NCBI RefSeq assembly: GCF_012524205.1
Contig: NZ_JABACI010000003.1
Location: 248,001-312,000 of the forward strand
DNA length: 64,000 nt
DNA from: Microbacterium salsuginis
Lineage (GTDB): Bacteria; Actinomycetota; Actinomycetes; Actinomycetales; Microbacteriaceae
Reading direction: 5' to 3'
Part shown: in pieces, positions 1-8,266 of the stretch
How the letters are laid out: every line of letters begins with the position of its first letter
How positions within the stretch are numbered: position 1 is the first letter of the stretch
Made by a program: the position numbers and the translations under genes
Notes under the pieces: generated by a model
Seen by the model: the letters and a program-made list of their open reading frames with translations, nothing else
What the model was told of the DNA's origin: nothing
Database searches by the model: none

Positions 1-39
1 ATGACGGCGGCGGGCATGACGGCACCGAACGGATGGTGA
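1..39 (+). CDS. Possible 3' end of an upstream gene (partial)
   Basis: Frame 1 is open from the first base to a TGA at 37-39, six bases before the preferred GTG start of the esterase gene. This would fit the tail of an upstream gene translationally coupled to the esterase, as is common in this window. Only 12 codons are visible, so neither its reality nor its function can be judged. Confidence 0.2.
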   Translation: MTAAGMTAPNGW

Positions 40-44
40 ACTGC

Positions 45-1028
45 GTGGCCCGCTTCGACCTCGCCCCCGCGGCGCTCGAGACGTACCGCCCCGACGTCGA
101 CGAGCCCTCGGATTTCGACGCGTTCTGGCAGTCGACGATCGCCCGCGCGCGTGACGTCGACAGCGCCGTCGTGCGCGTCCCCGAGCGTTCCCCGCTCGCA
201 CTCGTCGACGTGGACGACGTCACGTTCCCGGGCTTCGCCGGCGACCCCGTCCGCGCGTGGCTCGTCCTGCCACGGCACCTGCCGCGCCCGCTGCCCGCGG
301 TCGTCGAATTCGTCGGATACGGTCGCGGCCGCGGGCTCGCGCTGGAGCGCCTGCACTGGCCTGCCGCGGGCTTCGCGCAGCTCATCGTCGACACGCGCGG
401 GCAGGGCGGTCAGTGGGGAACCGGTGGCGACACCCCTGACCCGCACGGGGCCGGGCCGGCGGCATCCGGATTCCTCACCCGCGGCATCGAGGACCCCGCC
501 GCGTACTACTACCGGCGGGTGTTCACCGACGCCGTCCGCGCCGTGGACGCGATCCGCTCGTTCCCCGAGGTGGACCCCGACCGGGTCGCCGTCACGGGCA
601 ACAGTCAGGGCGGGGCGATCGCGATCGCCGCCGCGGGACTGTCGCAAGGGCTGATCGGCGCCCTGCCTTCCGCGCCCATCCTGTGCCACGTGCGCCGGGC
701 CATCGGCCTGACCGACGCCGACCCCCACTCCGAGGTGACGCGGTATCTGTCCGTGCACCGTGGCGCCGAGCGCCGGGTCTTCGAGACCCTGTCGTACTTC
801 GACGGGGTCAACTTCGCCAGGCGTGCGGCCGCACCGGCCCTGTTCGGCGCGGGGCACATGGACACGATCTCGCCGCCGTCGACCGTGTACGCCGCGGCCA
901 ACCACTGGGCGGGAGGCGCCGAGACGGCCGCCTATCCGTGGAACGGCCACGAAGGCGGCGAGGGCCGCCACCAGCTGCGGCAGCTGGAGTGGCTCGCCGC
1001 CCGCGTACAGGGAACGGTGCCGTCGTGA
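45..1028 (+). CDS. Acetyl-xylan esterase / cephalosporin-C deacetylase family (CE7)
   Basis: An alpha/beta hydrolase of 327 residues that should remove acetyl groups from xylan-derived oligosaccharides in the cytoplasm; no signal peptide is visible. The N-terminus (ARFDLAPAALETYRPDVDEP) is typical of CE7 esterases. The nucleophile motif GNSQGG places Ser at residue 187, with Asp273 in GHMDT and His302 in NGHEGG, close to the usual CE7 triad spacing. An ATG at 33 is possible, but GTG at 45 gives the family-type N-terminus and follows a GGATGG. The stop overlaps the next start as GTGA, implying translational coupling to the uronate gene downstream. The neighbours (uronate enzymes, GH10 xylanase) support a role in trimming substituted xylan. 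Confidence 0.88.
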   Translation: MARFDLAPAALETYRPDVDEPSDFDAFWQSTIARARDVDSAVVRVPERSPLALVDVDDVTFPGFAGDPVRAWLVLPRHLPRPLPAVVEFVGYGRGRGLALERLHWPAAGFAQLIVDTRGQGGQWGTGGDTPDPHGAGPAASGFLTRGIEDPAAYYYRRVFTDAVRAVDAIRSFPEVDPDRVAVTGNSQGGAIAIAAAGLSQGLIGALPSAPILCHVRRAIGLTDADPHSEVTRYLSVHRGAERRVFETLSYFDGVNFARRAAAPALFGAGHMDTISPPSTVYAAANHWAGGAETAAYPWNGHEGGEGRHQLRQLEWLAARVQGTVPS

Positions 1029-2347
1029 CTCTGCAGACCGTTCCCCGCCTGACGCGCGCCGAGCTCGCGCGCGCCGGACGCATGACTGCCGCACCGCCGG
1101 TGCGCATCGTCCACCTCGGCGCCGGCGCCTTCCACCGCTCCCACCAGGCCTGGTTCACCGCCCACGCGACGGATGCCGCGGACTGGGGCATCGCTGCGTT
1201 CACCGGCCGGCGCGATACCGTCTCGCGGCAGCTCGCTCCCCAGGACGGCCTGTTCACCCTCATCGAGCGGGGTCCCGAGGCCGACCGCTTCGAGGTGATC
1301 CCGGCGATCGCCGAGGTGCGGCCGGCATCGGACTCCGCCCGGTTCGCGGCCCTCATGACCGCCGCCGCGACGGCGGTGGTCACCCTCACCGTCACCGAGG
1401 CCGGCTACCACCAGCGCCCCGACGGCGCACTGGATCTGGAGCATCCGGCCGTCATCGACGACATTCACGCGCTGCGTCACGGCCAGCCGGTCGGGACCCG
1501 CACCCCGACGGGCCGGCTGCTGGCCGGCCTGTCCGCCCGCGCACGCGCGGGGGCGCCGCCGCTGACCGTCGTGCCGTGCGACAACGTGCCCGCCAACGGC
1601 GAACGGCTGCGGGCCGCGCTTCACACGCTCGCGCAGCGCACCGGTCACGAGGCCGCGGTGGCGGCAACCGCGTTCGTGACGACGAGTGTCGACCGCATCA
1701 CACCCCATACGACCGATGAGGATCGCCGCGCCGTCGCCGACGCGACGGGCTGGCGCGACGAGGGCGTCGTCGTCGCCGAGCCTTTCGCCGACTGGACGCT
1801 GTGCGGAGACTTCGCCGGCGAGCGGCCGGCGTGGGAGAGCGCCGGCGCACGATTCGTCTCCGACATCGAGCCGTACGAGCGACGCAAGCTGCTGCTGCTC
1901 AACGGCGGACACCTCGTCCTGGCGTTCGGGGGTCTGCTGCGGGGGCATGCGACCGTCGCCCAGGCGATGGCCGACGACCGGTGCCGCCGCGAGCTCGACG
2001 CGTTCTGGGACGAGGCCGCCCGCGCCGCCGGCCCGGTCGACACCCGCGACTACCGGACCGCCCTCGTGCGCCGCTTCGAGAACGGCCGCATCGAGCACCG
2101 GCTGACGCAGATCGCCGTCGACACCGTGACGAAGATCCGCATGCGCATCCTGCCCGTCCTCGCCCACGAGCGCACCGAGGGCCGGTCGGGTTCCGGCGCG
2201 CTGGCGGTGGTGCGCGCGTGGGCCGACAGCATCCGTTCCGCCCGCATCGATGGCGAGACGGATGCCGCAGCCGCGCTGGCACGGCTGCTCGACGGCGCCG
2301 ACCCGGCCCTCGCGGCCGACATCGGCACGACGGCCATTCACCACTGA
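1025..2347 (+). CDS. uxuB: Fructuronate reductase (mannitol dehydrogenase family, UxuB-type)
   Basis: A 440-residue long-chain polyol dehydrogenase. The nucleotide-binding motif HLGAGAFHRSHQ is at residues 30-40, and the family motif KLLLLNGGHLVLAFGG lies in the middle of the protein. The expected reaction is D-fructuronate plus NADH to D-mannonate. The family also contains mannitol and altronate oxidoreductases; fructuronate is favoured because the next gene is a mannonate dehydratase. The GTG start at 1025 overlaps the esterase stop (GTGA); a longer in-frame extension upstream lies inside the esterase gene and is not used. Together with manD it converts glucuronate side chains of xylan into 2-keto-3-deoxygluconate. 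Confidence 0.85.
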   Translation: MTLQTVPRLTRAELARAGRMTAAPPVRIVHLGAGAFHRSHQAWFTAHATDAADWGIAAFTGRRDTVSRQLAPQDGLFTLIERGPEADRFEVIPAIAEVRPASDSARFAALMTAAATAVVTLTVTEAGYHQRPDGALDLEHPAVIDDIHALRHGQPVGTRTPTGRLLAGLSARARAGAPPLTVVPCDNVPANGERLRAALHTLAQRTGHEAAVAATAFVTTSVDRITPHTTDEDRRAVADATGWRDEGVVVAEPFADWTLCGDFAGERPAWESAGARFVSDIEPYERRKLLLLNGGHLVLAFGGLLRGHATVAQAMADDRCRRELDAFWDEAARAAGPVDTRDYRTALVRRFENGRIEHRLTQIAVDTVTKIRMRILPVLAHERTEGRSGSGALAVVRAWADSIRSARIDGETDAAAALARLLDGADPALAADIGTTAIHH

Positions 2348-2398
2348 CAGAGACGAGCCGGGGATCGATCCGCCGGCGCCCGACAACCGAGGAGAGCG

Positions 2399-3637
2399 AT
2401 GCACATCGACAAGGCGGAAGTGATCGTCACGAGCCCGGACCGCAATTTCGTGACGCTCAGACTGACGACCGATGACGGGGTGACGGGGTTGGGTGATGCG
2501 ACGCTGAATGGCCGGGAGTTGGCGGTGGTGTCGTATCTGCGGGACCATGTGGTGCCGTTGCTGATCGGGCGTGATGCGCACCGTATCGAGGACACCTGGC
2601 AGTTCCTGTATCGCAGTGCGTATTGGCGGCGTGGGCCGGTCACGATGGCCGCGATCGCGGCGGTGGACATGGCGCTGTGGGACATCAAGGGCAAGGCGGC
2701 CGGGATGCCGGTGTACCAGTTGCTGGGCGGCGCGTCCCGCAACGGTCTGCTCGCGTACGGGCATGCGTCGGGCCGTGATCTTCCCGAGCTGTTCGACAGC
2801 ATCCGCTCGCACCAGGAGCAGGGGTATCGTGCCATCCGGGTGCAGACGGGGGTGCCGGGACTCACGTCGATCTACGGCATCGCGTCCAACGCGACCTACG
2901 AGGCCAACGCCGGTGTGCGGTACGACCACGAGCCCGCCCAGCGCGGCGCGCGTCCGGCGGAGGAGGACTGGGACACCCGGTCGTACCTGCGCCATGTCCC
3001 GACGGTGTTCGAGGCGGTCCGTGCCGAGTTCGGTCCCGAGATCCCGCTGCTGCACGACGCCCATCACCGGCTGACACCGATCCAGGCCGCGCAGCTGGGC
3101 AAGTCCGTCGAGCCGTTCGACCTGTTCTGGCTCGAGGACGTCACCCCGGCCGAGAACCAGGAGGCGTTGCGGCTGGTGCGCCAGCACACCACCACACCGC
3201 TGGCCATCGGCGAGATCTTCAACACGGTGTGGGACTACCAGCAGATCATCCGCGAGCAGCTCATCGACTACGTCCGCTCCGCGGTCACCCACACCGGCGG
3301 CATCTCGCACCTGAAGAAGGTGCTCGACTACGCCTCGCAGTACCAGATCAAATCCGGAATGCACGGCCCGACCGACATCTCGCCGGTGGGGATGGCCGCC
3401 GCGATGCACCTGGGACTGTCGATCCACAACTTCGGCATCCAGGAGTACATGCGCCACGGCGCCAAGACCGACGAGGTGTTCGAGCAGTCCTTCACCTGGC
3501 AGGACGGCTTCCTCCACCCCGGCGACCAACCCGGCCTCGGCGTCGAGCTGAACACCGACGAGGCCGGCCGGTATCCCTACGTGCAGGCTTACCTCCCCTA
3601 CAACCGGCTCGCCGACGGCACTATCCACGATTGGTGA
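2399..3637 (+). CDS. manD: D-mannonate dehydratase (enolase superfamily, ManD/RspA)
   Basis: A 412-residue enolase-superfamily enzyme dehydrating D-mannonate to 2-keto-3-deoxy-D-gluconate. The three metal ligands are visible as Asp220 (HDAHHRL), Glu246 (WLEDVTP) and Glu272 (GEIFNT), spaced 26 and 26 residues apart exactly as in characterised ManD enzymes (210/236/262). The C-terminal motif [11 protein letters not shown] is also typical. The ATG follows GAGGAGAGCG. It sits 51 bases after uxuB and probably shares its transcript. Low-efficiency RspA-type paralogues exist in the family, but the uxuB partner favours a true mannonate dehydratase. The first 450-550 bases use more GGG, TTG, CGT and GTG codons than the rest, a possible recombination mosaic. 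Confidence 0.9.
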   Translation: MHIDKAEVIVTSPDRNFVTLRLTTDDGVTGLGDATLNGRELAVVSYLRDHVVPLLIGRDAHRIEDTWQFLYRSAYWRRGPVTMAAIAAVDMALWDIKGKAAGMPVYQLLGGASRNGLLAYGHASGRDLPELFDSIRSHQEQGYRAIRVQTGVPGLTSIYGIASNATYEANAGVRYDHEPAQRGARPAEEDWDTRSYLRHVPTVFEAVRAEFGPEIPLLHDAHHRLTPIQAAQLGKSVEPFDLFWLEDVTPAENQEALRLVRQHTTTPLAIGEIFNTVWDYQQIIREQLIDYVRSAVTHTGGISHLKKVLDYASQYQIKSGMHGPTDISPVGMAAAMHLGLSIHNFGIQEYMRHGAKTDEVFEQSFTWQDGFLHPGDQPGLGVELNTDEAGRYPYVQAYLPYNRLADGTIHDW

Positions 3638-3654
3638 CCACCCGCTGCGACCTC

Positions 3655-3665
3655 CGATAGTTTCG
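3655..3665. promoter_or_regulatory. Candidate operator half-site CGATAGTTTCG upstream of lacI gene
   Basis: The 11-mer CGATAGTTTCG differs by one base from the palindrome CGAAAGTTTCG at 13880-13890 upstream of the sugar-binding-protein gene. It lies 7 bases before the -10-like TAGGAT (3672-3677) of the LacI-family gene, a good place for autoregulation. Operator status is inferred from position and similarity. Confidence 0.4.
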
Positions 3666-3671
3666 AGGATC

Positions 3672-3677
3672 TAGGAT
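3672..3677 (+). promoter_or_regulatory. -10 element TAGGAT, probably leaderless
   Basis: TAGGAT ends 7 bases before the ATG at 3685, so transcription should begin at or next to the start codon. There is no Shine-Dalgarno sequence. The same geometry recurs at several other genes in this window. Confidence 0.5.
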
Positions 3678-3684
3678 CGGCTCC

Positions 3685-4692
3685 ATGGCAGACGGACAGC
3701 GGATCACGCTCGCCGAGATCGCGGCGGAGGCGGGCGTGTCGCTCGCCACGATGTCGAAGGTGCTCAACGGCCGCACGGACGTCGCCCCTGCGACGCGCGC
3801 CCGCCTCGAGGACCACCTCGCCCGCCACGGCTACAAGCGGCGCAACGTGGCGCAGCGCAGCGACTTCGTCGAGCTCGTCTTCCACGAGCTCGAGCCCAGC
3901 TGGTCGATGGAGGTCATCGAGGGCGTCGAGGAGGTCGCGCATGCCGCCGGCCTGTCGGTCGTCCTGACGGTGAGCGGGGACCGCCACGCTCCCTCGGCGG
4001 ACTGGATCGACGGCGTCCTGCGCCGGCGACCCGTCGGCGTCGTGCTGGTCTTCTCCGACATCGAGCCGCGCTATCGCGAGAAGCTGCGGTCGCGCGGCAT
4101 CCCGTTCGTCATCGTGGACCCCGCCGGCGACCCCTCACCGGATGTACCCTCGGTCGGGTCGGCGAACTGGTCGGGCGGACTCATGGCCACGCGTCACCTC
4201 ATCGAGCTCGGCCACCGGCGCATCGCCGCCATCACCGGCCCCGAAGACATGATGTGCTCGCTCGCCCGCGTCGACGGCTACCGCTCGGCGATGAACGCCG
4301 CGGGGCTGCCGATCGATCCCGCACTCATCCGCTTCGGCGACTTCCATCCCGGAGGTGGCGAGCGTCGCGCCCGCGAGCTGCTGGCGCTCTCGGATCCGCC
4401 GACGGCGATCTTCGCCGGCAGTGATCTGCAGGCGCTCGGCGCGATCGCGGCCGGCGCGGCGGCGGGGCTGCGCGTGCCCGACGACCTGTCGGTCGTGGGG
4501 TACGACGACATCGCCCTGTCGCGCTGGATGAGCCCCCAGCTGACGACGATTCACCAGCCGCTGCGGCGCATGGGCGAGGAAGCCACGCGCCTCGCGCTGC
4601 GCCTCGCCGACGGTGCGACCGTCGAAACCCTGCGCATGGATCTTGCGACGCATCTGGTGGTGCGCGGCAGCACCGCTCCGCTCGCCGGCTGA
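3685..4692 (+). CDS. LacI-family transcriptional regulator
   Basis: A 335-residue repressor. The N-terminal helix-turn-helix and hinge helix ([20 protein letters not shown], residues about 6-25) are followed by a periplasmic-binding-protein-like effector domain ending in the family motif [24 protein letters not shown]. It stands between the uronate genes and the xylanase gene, so a xylan-derived sugar is the likely inducer. Near-matches to CGAAA-N-TTTCG lie before this gene, before the xylanase gene and before the sugar-importer operon, making it a candidate regulator of all three; the ROK protein at 14002 is the alternative. Translation is probably leaderless. Confidence 0.9.
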   Translation: MADGQRITLAEIAAEAGVSLATMSKVLNGRTDVAPATRARLEDHLARHGYKRRNVAQRSDFVELVFHELEPSWSMEVIEGVEEVAHAAGLSVVLTVSGDRHAPSADWIDGVLRRRPVGVVLVFSDIEPRYREKLRSRGIPFVIVDPAGDPSPDVPSVGSANWSGGLMATRHLIELGHRRIAAITGPEDMMCSLARVDGYRSAMNAAGLPIDPALIRFGDFHPGGGERRARELLALSDPPTAIFAGSDLQALGAIAAGAAAGLRVPDDLSVVGYDDIALSRWMSPQLTTIHQPLRRMGEEATRLALRLADGATVETLRMDLATHLVVRGSTAPLAG

Positions 4693-4720
4693 GCAGCGGA
4701 GGCCATCTCGGGAGATCGTC

Positions 4721-4742
4721 CGAAACTTGCGGCTCAGTTTCG
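4721..4742. promoter_or_regulatory. Inverted repeat CGAAACT-N8-AGTTTCG in xylanase promoter region
   Basis: CGAAACT (4721-4727) and AGTTTCG (4736-4742) form a perfect 7-bp inverted repeat, followed by two near-direct repeats of TTTCGTAACG (4738-4757). It resembles the operator-like palindromes at 3655 and 13880. It lies about 90 bases upstream of the xylanase start; the exact promoter elements are not clear to me. Confidence 0.5.
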
Positions 4743-4827
4743 TAACGTTTCCGTAACGGAGCGCTCCATACGCGCGCTCACAGGATTAGTTTGCGAGCAC
4801 CACAAATGGAGCGCAAAGGAGCGCGTT

Positions 4828-7800
4828 GTGACTCGAAGCCGTGTCCGCCTGTCCGTCACCGCGGCGGTCGCCACCGCCGCCCTGCTGATCGGTCCCGTTC
4901 TCCCCACCGCGGCGACCGCGGCCGAGCCCCTCGTCGTCCTCTCGAGCGACTTCGAGACGACGGCCGATCCGTGGAGCGGCCGCGGGGCGACCGTGGCGAT
5001 GACGGATGCCGCCGCCCACGGCGGCGCGCAGAGCCTCGCCATCACCGGTCGCACCAGCAGCTGGAACGGCGCCGCGATCGACGGCGCGCTGTTCCAGCCC
5101 GGCGTCGAGTACACGGTGTCGGCGTGGGTGCGCCTGCTCGACCCGGCCGGGGCGGCGACCGGCGTCAACCTCGGCATCAACCAGCCGGGTGCGGCGAACG
5201 AGTACCCCTGGGTGGGATCGCGGCTGACCGTCGGTGCCGACTGGGTGCAGCTGACCGGAACATTCGTCAACGACGCCGCGCATCCCGTCGCGCAGCTGTA
5301 CCTCGAGGCCGAGTCCGCGACGGCCGAACTGCTCCTGGACGACCTGCTCATCACGGCACCCGATTCGCCGGGCCCGGGCGGACCCGAGCCCGGCACGATC
5401 GTGCTGGGCACCGACTTCGAGGCCGGTCTGGCGGGCTGGGCGCCGCGTGACGGCGGGCCGGGCGCGCCCACCGTGGCGTTGTCGACCACCGCACACGGCG
5501 GTGCACAGTCGGCCCTCGTCACCGATCGCGTGAACCAGGGCGCCGGCATCGGGCACGACATGCTGGGCCTCCTCGAGGCCGGCGTCACCTACGAGGTGTC
5601 GGCGTGGGTGCGCTTCGCCGAACCCTCGCCAGGAGGCGAGCTGTGGTTGAGCCTGCAGCGCGATGCGAACTTCGCGACGCTCGGACAGTTCACGGGGATC
5701 ACGGCGGACGGCTGGACGCAGATCACCGCGACGTTCACCATGGGCGCCGCCGAGACGACCTCGCTGCTGTACTTCGAGACGCCGTGGGAGGGAGAGGGGG
5801 TCGCGGGCGACACGAGCGACTTCCTCGTCGACGACGTGGTGGTGCGGGTGCCCGAACCCGCCGTGATCGAGGACCTGACGCCCATCAAGGACACTCAGCC
5901 CTATCCGGTGGGCGTGGCGATCGACAGCCGTGAGACGTCGGGTTCGGCATCCGATCTGCTCCTGCGTCACTTCGACCAGATCACGGCTGAGAACCATATG
6001 AAGCCCGAGGCCTGGTACGACGAGGCGGGCGTCTTCCGTGCTCACCCCGACGCCGACGCGCTCATGCAGTTCGCGGTCGACAACGACCTGCGTGTCTACG
6101 GCCACGTGCTGGTGTGGCACAGCCAGACGCCGGCGTGGTTCTTCCAGAACGACGCGGGCGAGCCGCTGGGAACGACGGATGCCGACAAGCAGGCGCTGCG
6201 CGACCGCCTGCACGAGCACATCTTCGCCATCGCCGAAGACCTCAGCACGAAGTACGGTCTTTTCGGCGACGGCAACCCGCTGGTGGCGTTCGACGTGGTC
6301 AACGAGGTCATCTCCGACAGCGCCGACTTCGCCGACGGACTGCGACGCAGCGAGTGGTACCGGATCCTCGGCGAGGAGTTCATCGATCTGGCCTTCCGGT
6401 ACGCCGACGAGGCGTTCAACCAGACCTACGCCGCCGCGGGAGCCGACCGCCCCGTGACGCTCTTCATCAACGACTACAACACCGAGCAGAGCGGCAAGCA
6501 GCTGCGCTACAAGGCGCTCGTCGAGCGGCTGCTGGCGCGCGGCGTGCCCGTGGACGGCGTCGGCCATCAGTTCCACGTCAACCTCGCGATGCCGATCTCG
6601 GCGCTCGAGCAGGCGATCACGGCATTCGGCGACCTGCCGGTGACCCAGGCCGTCACCGAGTTCGACGTGCCTACCGGAACGCCGGTGACCGAGGCGCTGC
6701 TCGTCGAGCAGGGGTACTACTTCCGCGACGCGTTCCGCGTGTTCCGCGCGCACGCCGAGGACCTGTTCCACGTCACGGTGTGGGGGCTGACCGACGGCCG
6801 CAGCTGGCGGTCGTCCAACGGCGCACCGCTCGTCTTCGACGACGGCTACCAGGCCAAGCCGGCGTATCACGGCATCGTCGACGGCGAGCTCCCCGAGCGA
6901 CTGCGCACCGCGAACGTCTTCCAGGGCGACGTGCCCCTGGACGACGCCGCTCCCGACGCCCTCGCGTGGCGGCAGCTGCCGCTGCACGACATCGATGGCA
7001 CCGCCGGGTTCCAGCTGCGCTGGCAGCCCGATCACCTGACGGCGTACGTGACGGTGACGGATGCCACGGCCGACGCCGTCGACACGGTGACCTTCACGCT
7101 CGGAGAGTCCGTCTACACCATCGCACGCGACGGCGGCGGCGACGTGCCCGCGATCATGCGGCCCACCGCGGAGGGATACGACCTGGTCGCTCATCTGCCG
7201 CTCGAGGCCGCGGCATCCGGCGACGCCCTCGCCTTCGATGTGTCGATCGCCGACGGCGCCACCACGTGGGGCTGGAACTCGCCCGGCGCGGTCGGGACGC
7301 TCACCCTGATCGAGCCGCTGTCGTACCTCGAGGTCGCCGAGACTGCGACGGCGCCCACCCTCGACGGGACGGTCGACGCGGCGTGGGCGCAGGCCGCGGC
7401 GGTCGCGACCGGCACGCAGGTGCAGGGCGCCGAGACCGCGAGCGCGCAGGTGCGCACGCTGTGGCAGGAGGGCACGCTCTACGTCCTCGCCGAGGTCGCC
7501 GATCCCGTGATCGACGTGAGCGGCTCGGATCCGTGGACCCAGGACTCCGTGGAGCTCTACGTCGATCCCGGCAACGCCAAGAACGGCTCGTACCGCTACG
7601 ACGACATGCAGGTGCGGATCAGCGCCGAGAACGTGGTGTCGTTCGGGACGGGGGACGAGGCGTTCCAGCGGGCTCGCGTCCAGAGCGCGACCGCGACCGT
7701 CGACGGCGGGTACGTCGTCGAGGCGGCCATCGACCTGCTGGAGTACGGCGGCGCGGCGACCTTCCACGGCCTGGACTTCCAGGTGAACGACGCCGCGGAC

Positions 7801-8193
7801 GGCGCCCGGCTCGGCATCCGCAACTGGGCCGACCCCACGGGGACCGGCTATCAGTCCACCGCTCGGTGGGGCGTCGGACAGCTCGTCGCCGCTCCCCCCG
7901 TCGACCAGCGCGTCGAGTCGGCCGTGATCGGGCTGCCCCACTCCCTGATCGCGCGGCAGAACAAGCGCATCACCTACACCGCGCTCGTGCTGGCCGCCGA
8001 GACGCCCACTGGCGAGGTGACCGTGTACGACGGCGACACCGCCGTGGCCACCGCCACGCTGGACCGCCGAGGCACGGCACGCCTGCAGTTGCCGCCGCTG
8101 TCCCGCGGCGTGCACCGCCTGTGGGTCCAGTACCACGGCTCCGATCGCGTAAAGGAGTCCGCTTCGGTGCGGATCCCGGTGCTCATCCTCTGA
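4828..8193 (+). CDS. Secreted multidomain GH10 endo-1,4-beta-xylanase
   Basis: A 1121-residue extracellular xylanase. An N-terminal signal peptide (basic start, alanine-rich core, cleavage near TAATAAEP, residue about 32) is followed by two CBM4/9-type carbohydrate-binding modules (about 33-180 and 190-345), a GH10 barrel (about 350-690), a CBM9-like region (about 830-1020) and a C-terminal Ig-like domain (about 1035-1121). Catalytic residues are the acid/base Glu493 (DVVNEV) and the nucleophile Glu611 (VTEFDV). No cell-wall anchor (LPXTG) is visible, although the terminal Ig-like module could contribute to surface binding. The GTG start follows AAAGGAG. It supplies xylo-oligosaccharides to the importer and GH3 enzyme on the opposite strand. 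Confidence 0.95.
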   Translation: MTRSRVRLSVTAAVATAALLIGPVLPTAATAAEPLVVLSSDFETTADPWSGRGATVAMTDAAAHGGAQSLAITGRTSSWNGAAIDGALFQPGVEYTVSAWVRLLDPAGAATGVNLGINQPGAANEYPWVGSRLTVGADWVQLTGTFVNDAAHPVAQLYLEAESATAELLLDDLLITAPDSPGPGGPEPGTIVLGTDFEAGLAGWAPRDGGPGAPTVALSTTAHGGAQSALVTDRVNQGAGIGHDMLGLLEAGVTYEVSAWVRFAEPSPGGELWLSLQRDANFATLGQFTGITADGWTQITATFTMGAAETTSLLYFETPWEGEGVAGDTSDFLVDDVVVRVPEPAVIEDLTPIKDTQPYPVGVAIDSRETSGSASDLLLRHFDQITAENHMKPEAWYDEAGVFRAHPDADALMQFAVDNDLRVYGHVLVWHSQTPAWFFQNDAGEPLGTTDADKQALRDRLHEHIFAIAEDLSTKYGLFGDGNPLVAFDVVNEVISDSADFADGLRRSEWYRILGEEFIDLAFRYADEAFNQTYAAAGADRPVTLFINDYNTEQSGKQLRYKALVERLLARGVPVDGVGHQFHVNLAMPISALEQAITAFGDLPVTQAVTEFDVPTGTPVTEALLVEQGYYFRDAFRVFRAHAEDLFHVTVWGLTDGRSWRSSNGAPLVFDDGYQAKPAYHGIVDGELPERLRTANVFQGDVPLDDAAPDALAWRQLPLHDIDGTAGFQLRWQPDHLTAYVTVTDATADAVDTVTFTLGESVYTIARDGGGDVPAIMRPTAEGYDLVAHLPLEAAASGDALAFDVSIADGATTWGWNSPGAVGTLTLIEPLSYLEVAETATAPTLDGTVDAAWAQAAAVATGTQVQGAETASAQVRTLWQEGTLYVLAEVADPVIDVSGSDPWTQDSVELYVDPGNAKNGSYRYDDMQVRISAENVVSFGTGDEAFQRARVQSATATVDGGYVVEAAIDLLEYGGAATFHGLDFQVNDAADGARLGIRNWADPTGTGYQSTARWGVGQLVAAPPVDQRVESAVIGLPHSLIARQNKRITYTALVLAAETPTGEVTVYDGDTAVATATLDRRGTARLQLPPLSRGVHRLWVQYHGSDRVKESASVRIPVLIL

Positions 8194-8200
8194 CCCCCCG

Positions 8201-8255
8201 GACCAAGGGCCGGACGGCGCTCTCCATGAGAGTGCACGGACACCGGCCCTCGGTC
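8201..8255. terminator. Bidirectional hairpin between convergent xylanase and GH3 genes
   Basis: GACCAAGGGCCGG (8201-8213) pairs with CCGGCCCTCGGTC (8243-8255), a 13-bp stem with one G-T wobble around a 29-base loop. It fills the gap between two convergent stops. There is no T-run, as is usual in high-GC actinobacteria. Confidence 0.6.
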
Positions 8256-8266
8256 TGTGCGACGGT

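Noticed and set aside
932..3628. An 898-codon antisense frame over uxuB and manD
   Set aside because: The plus-strand genes show catalytic residues with exact family spacing; the antisense product shows nothing recognisable.
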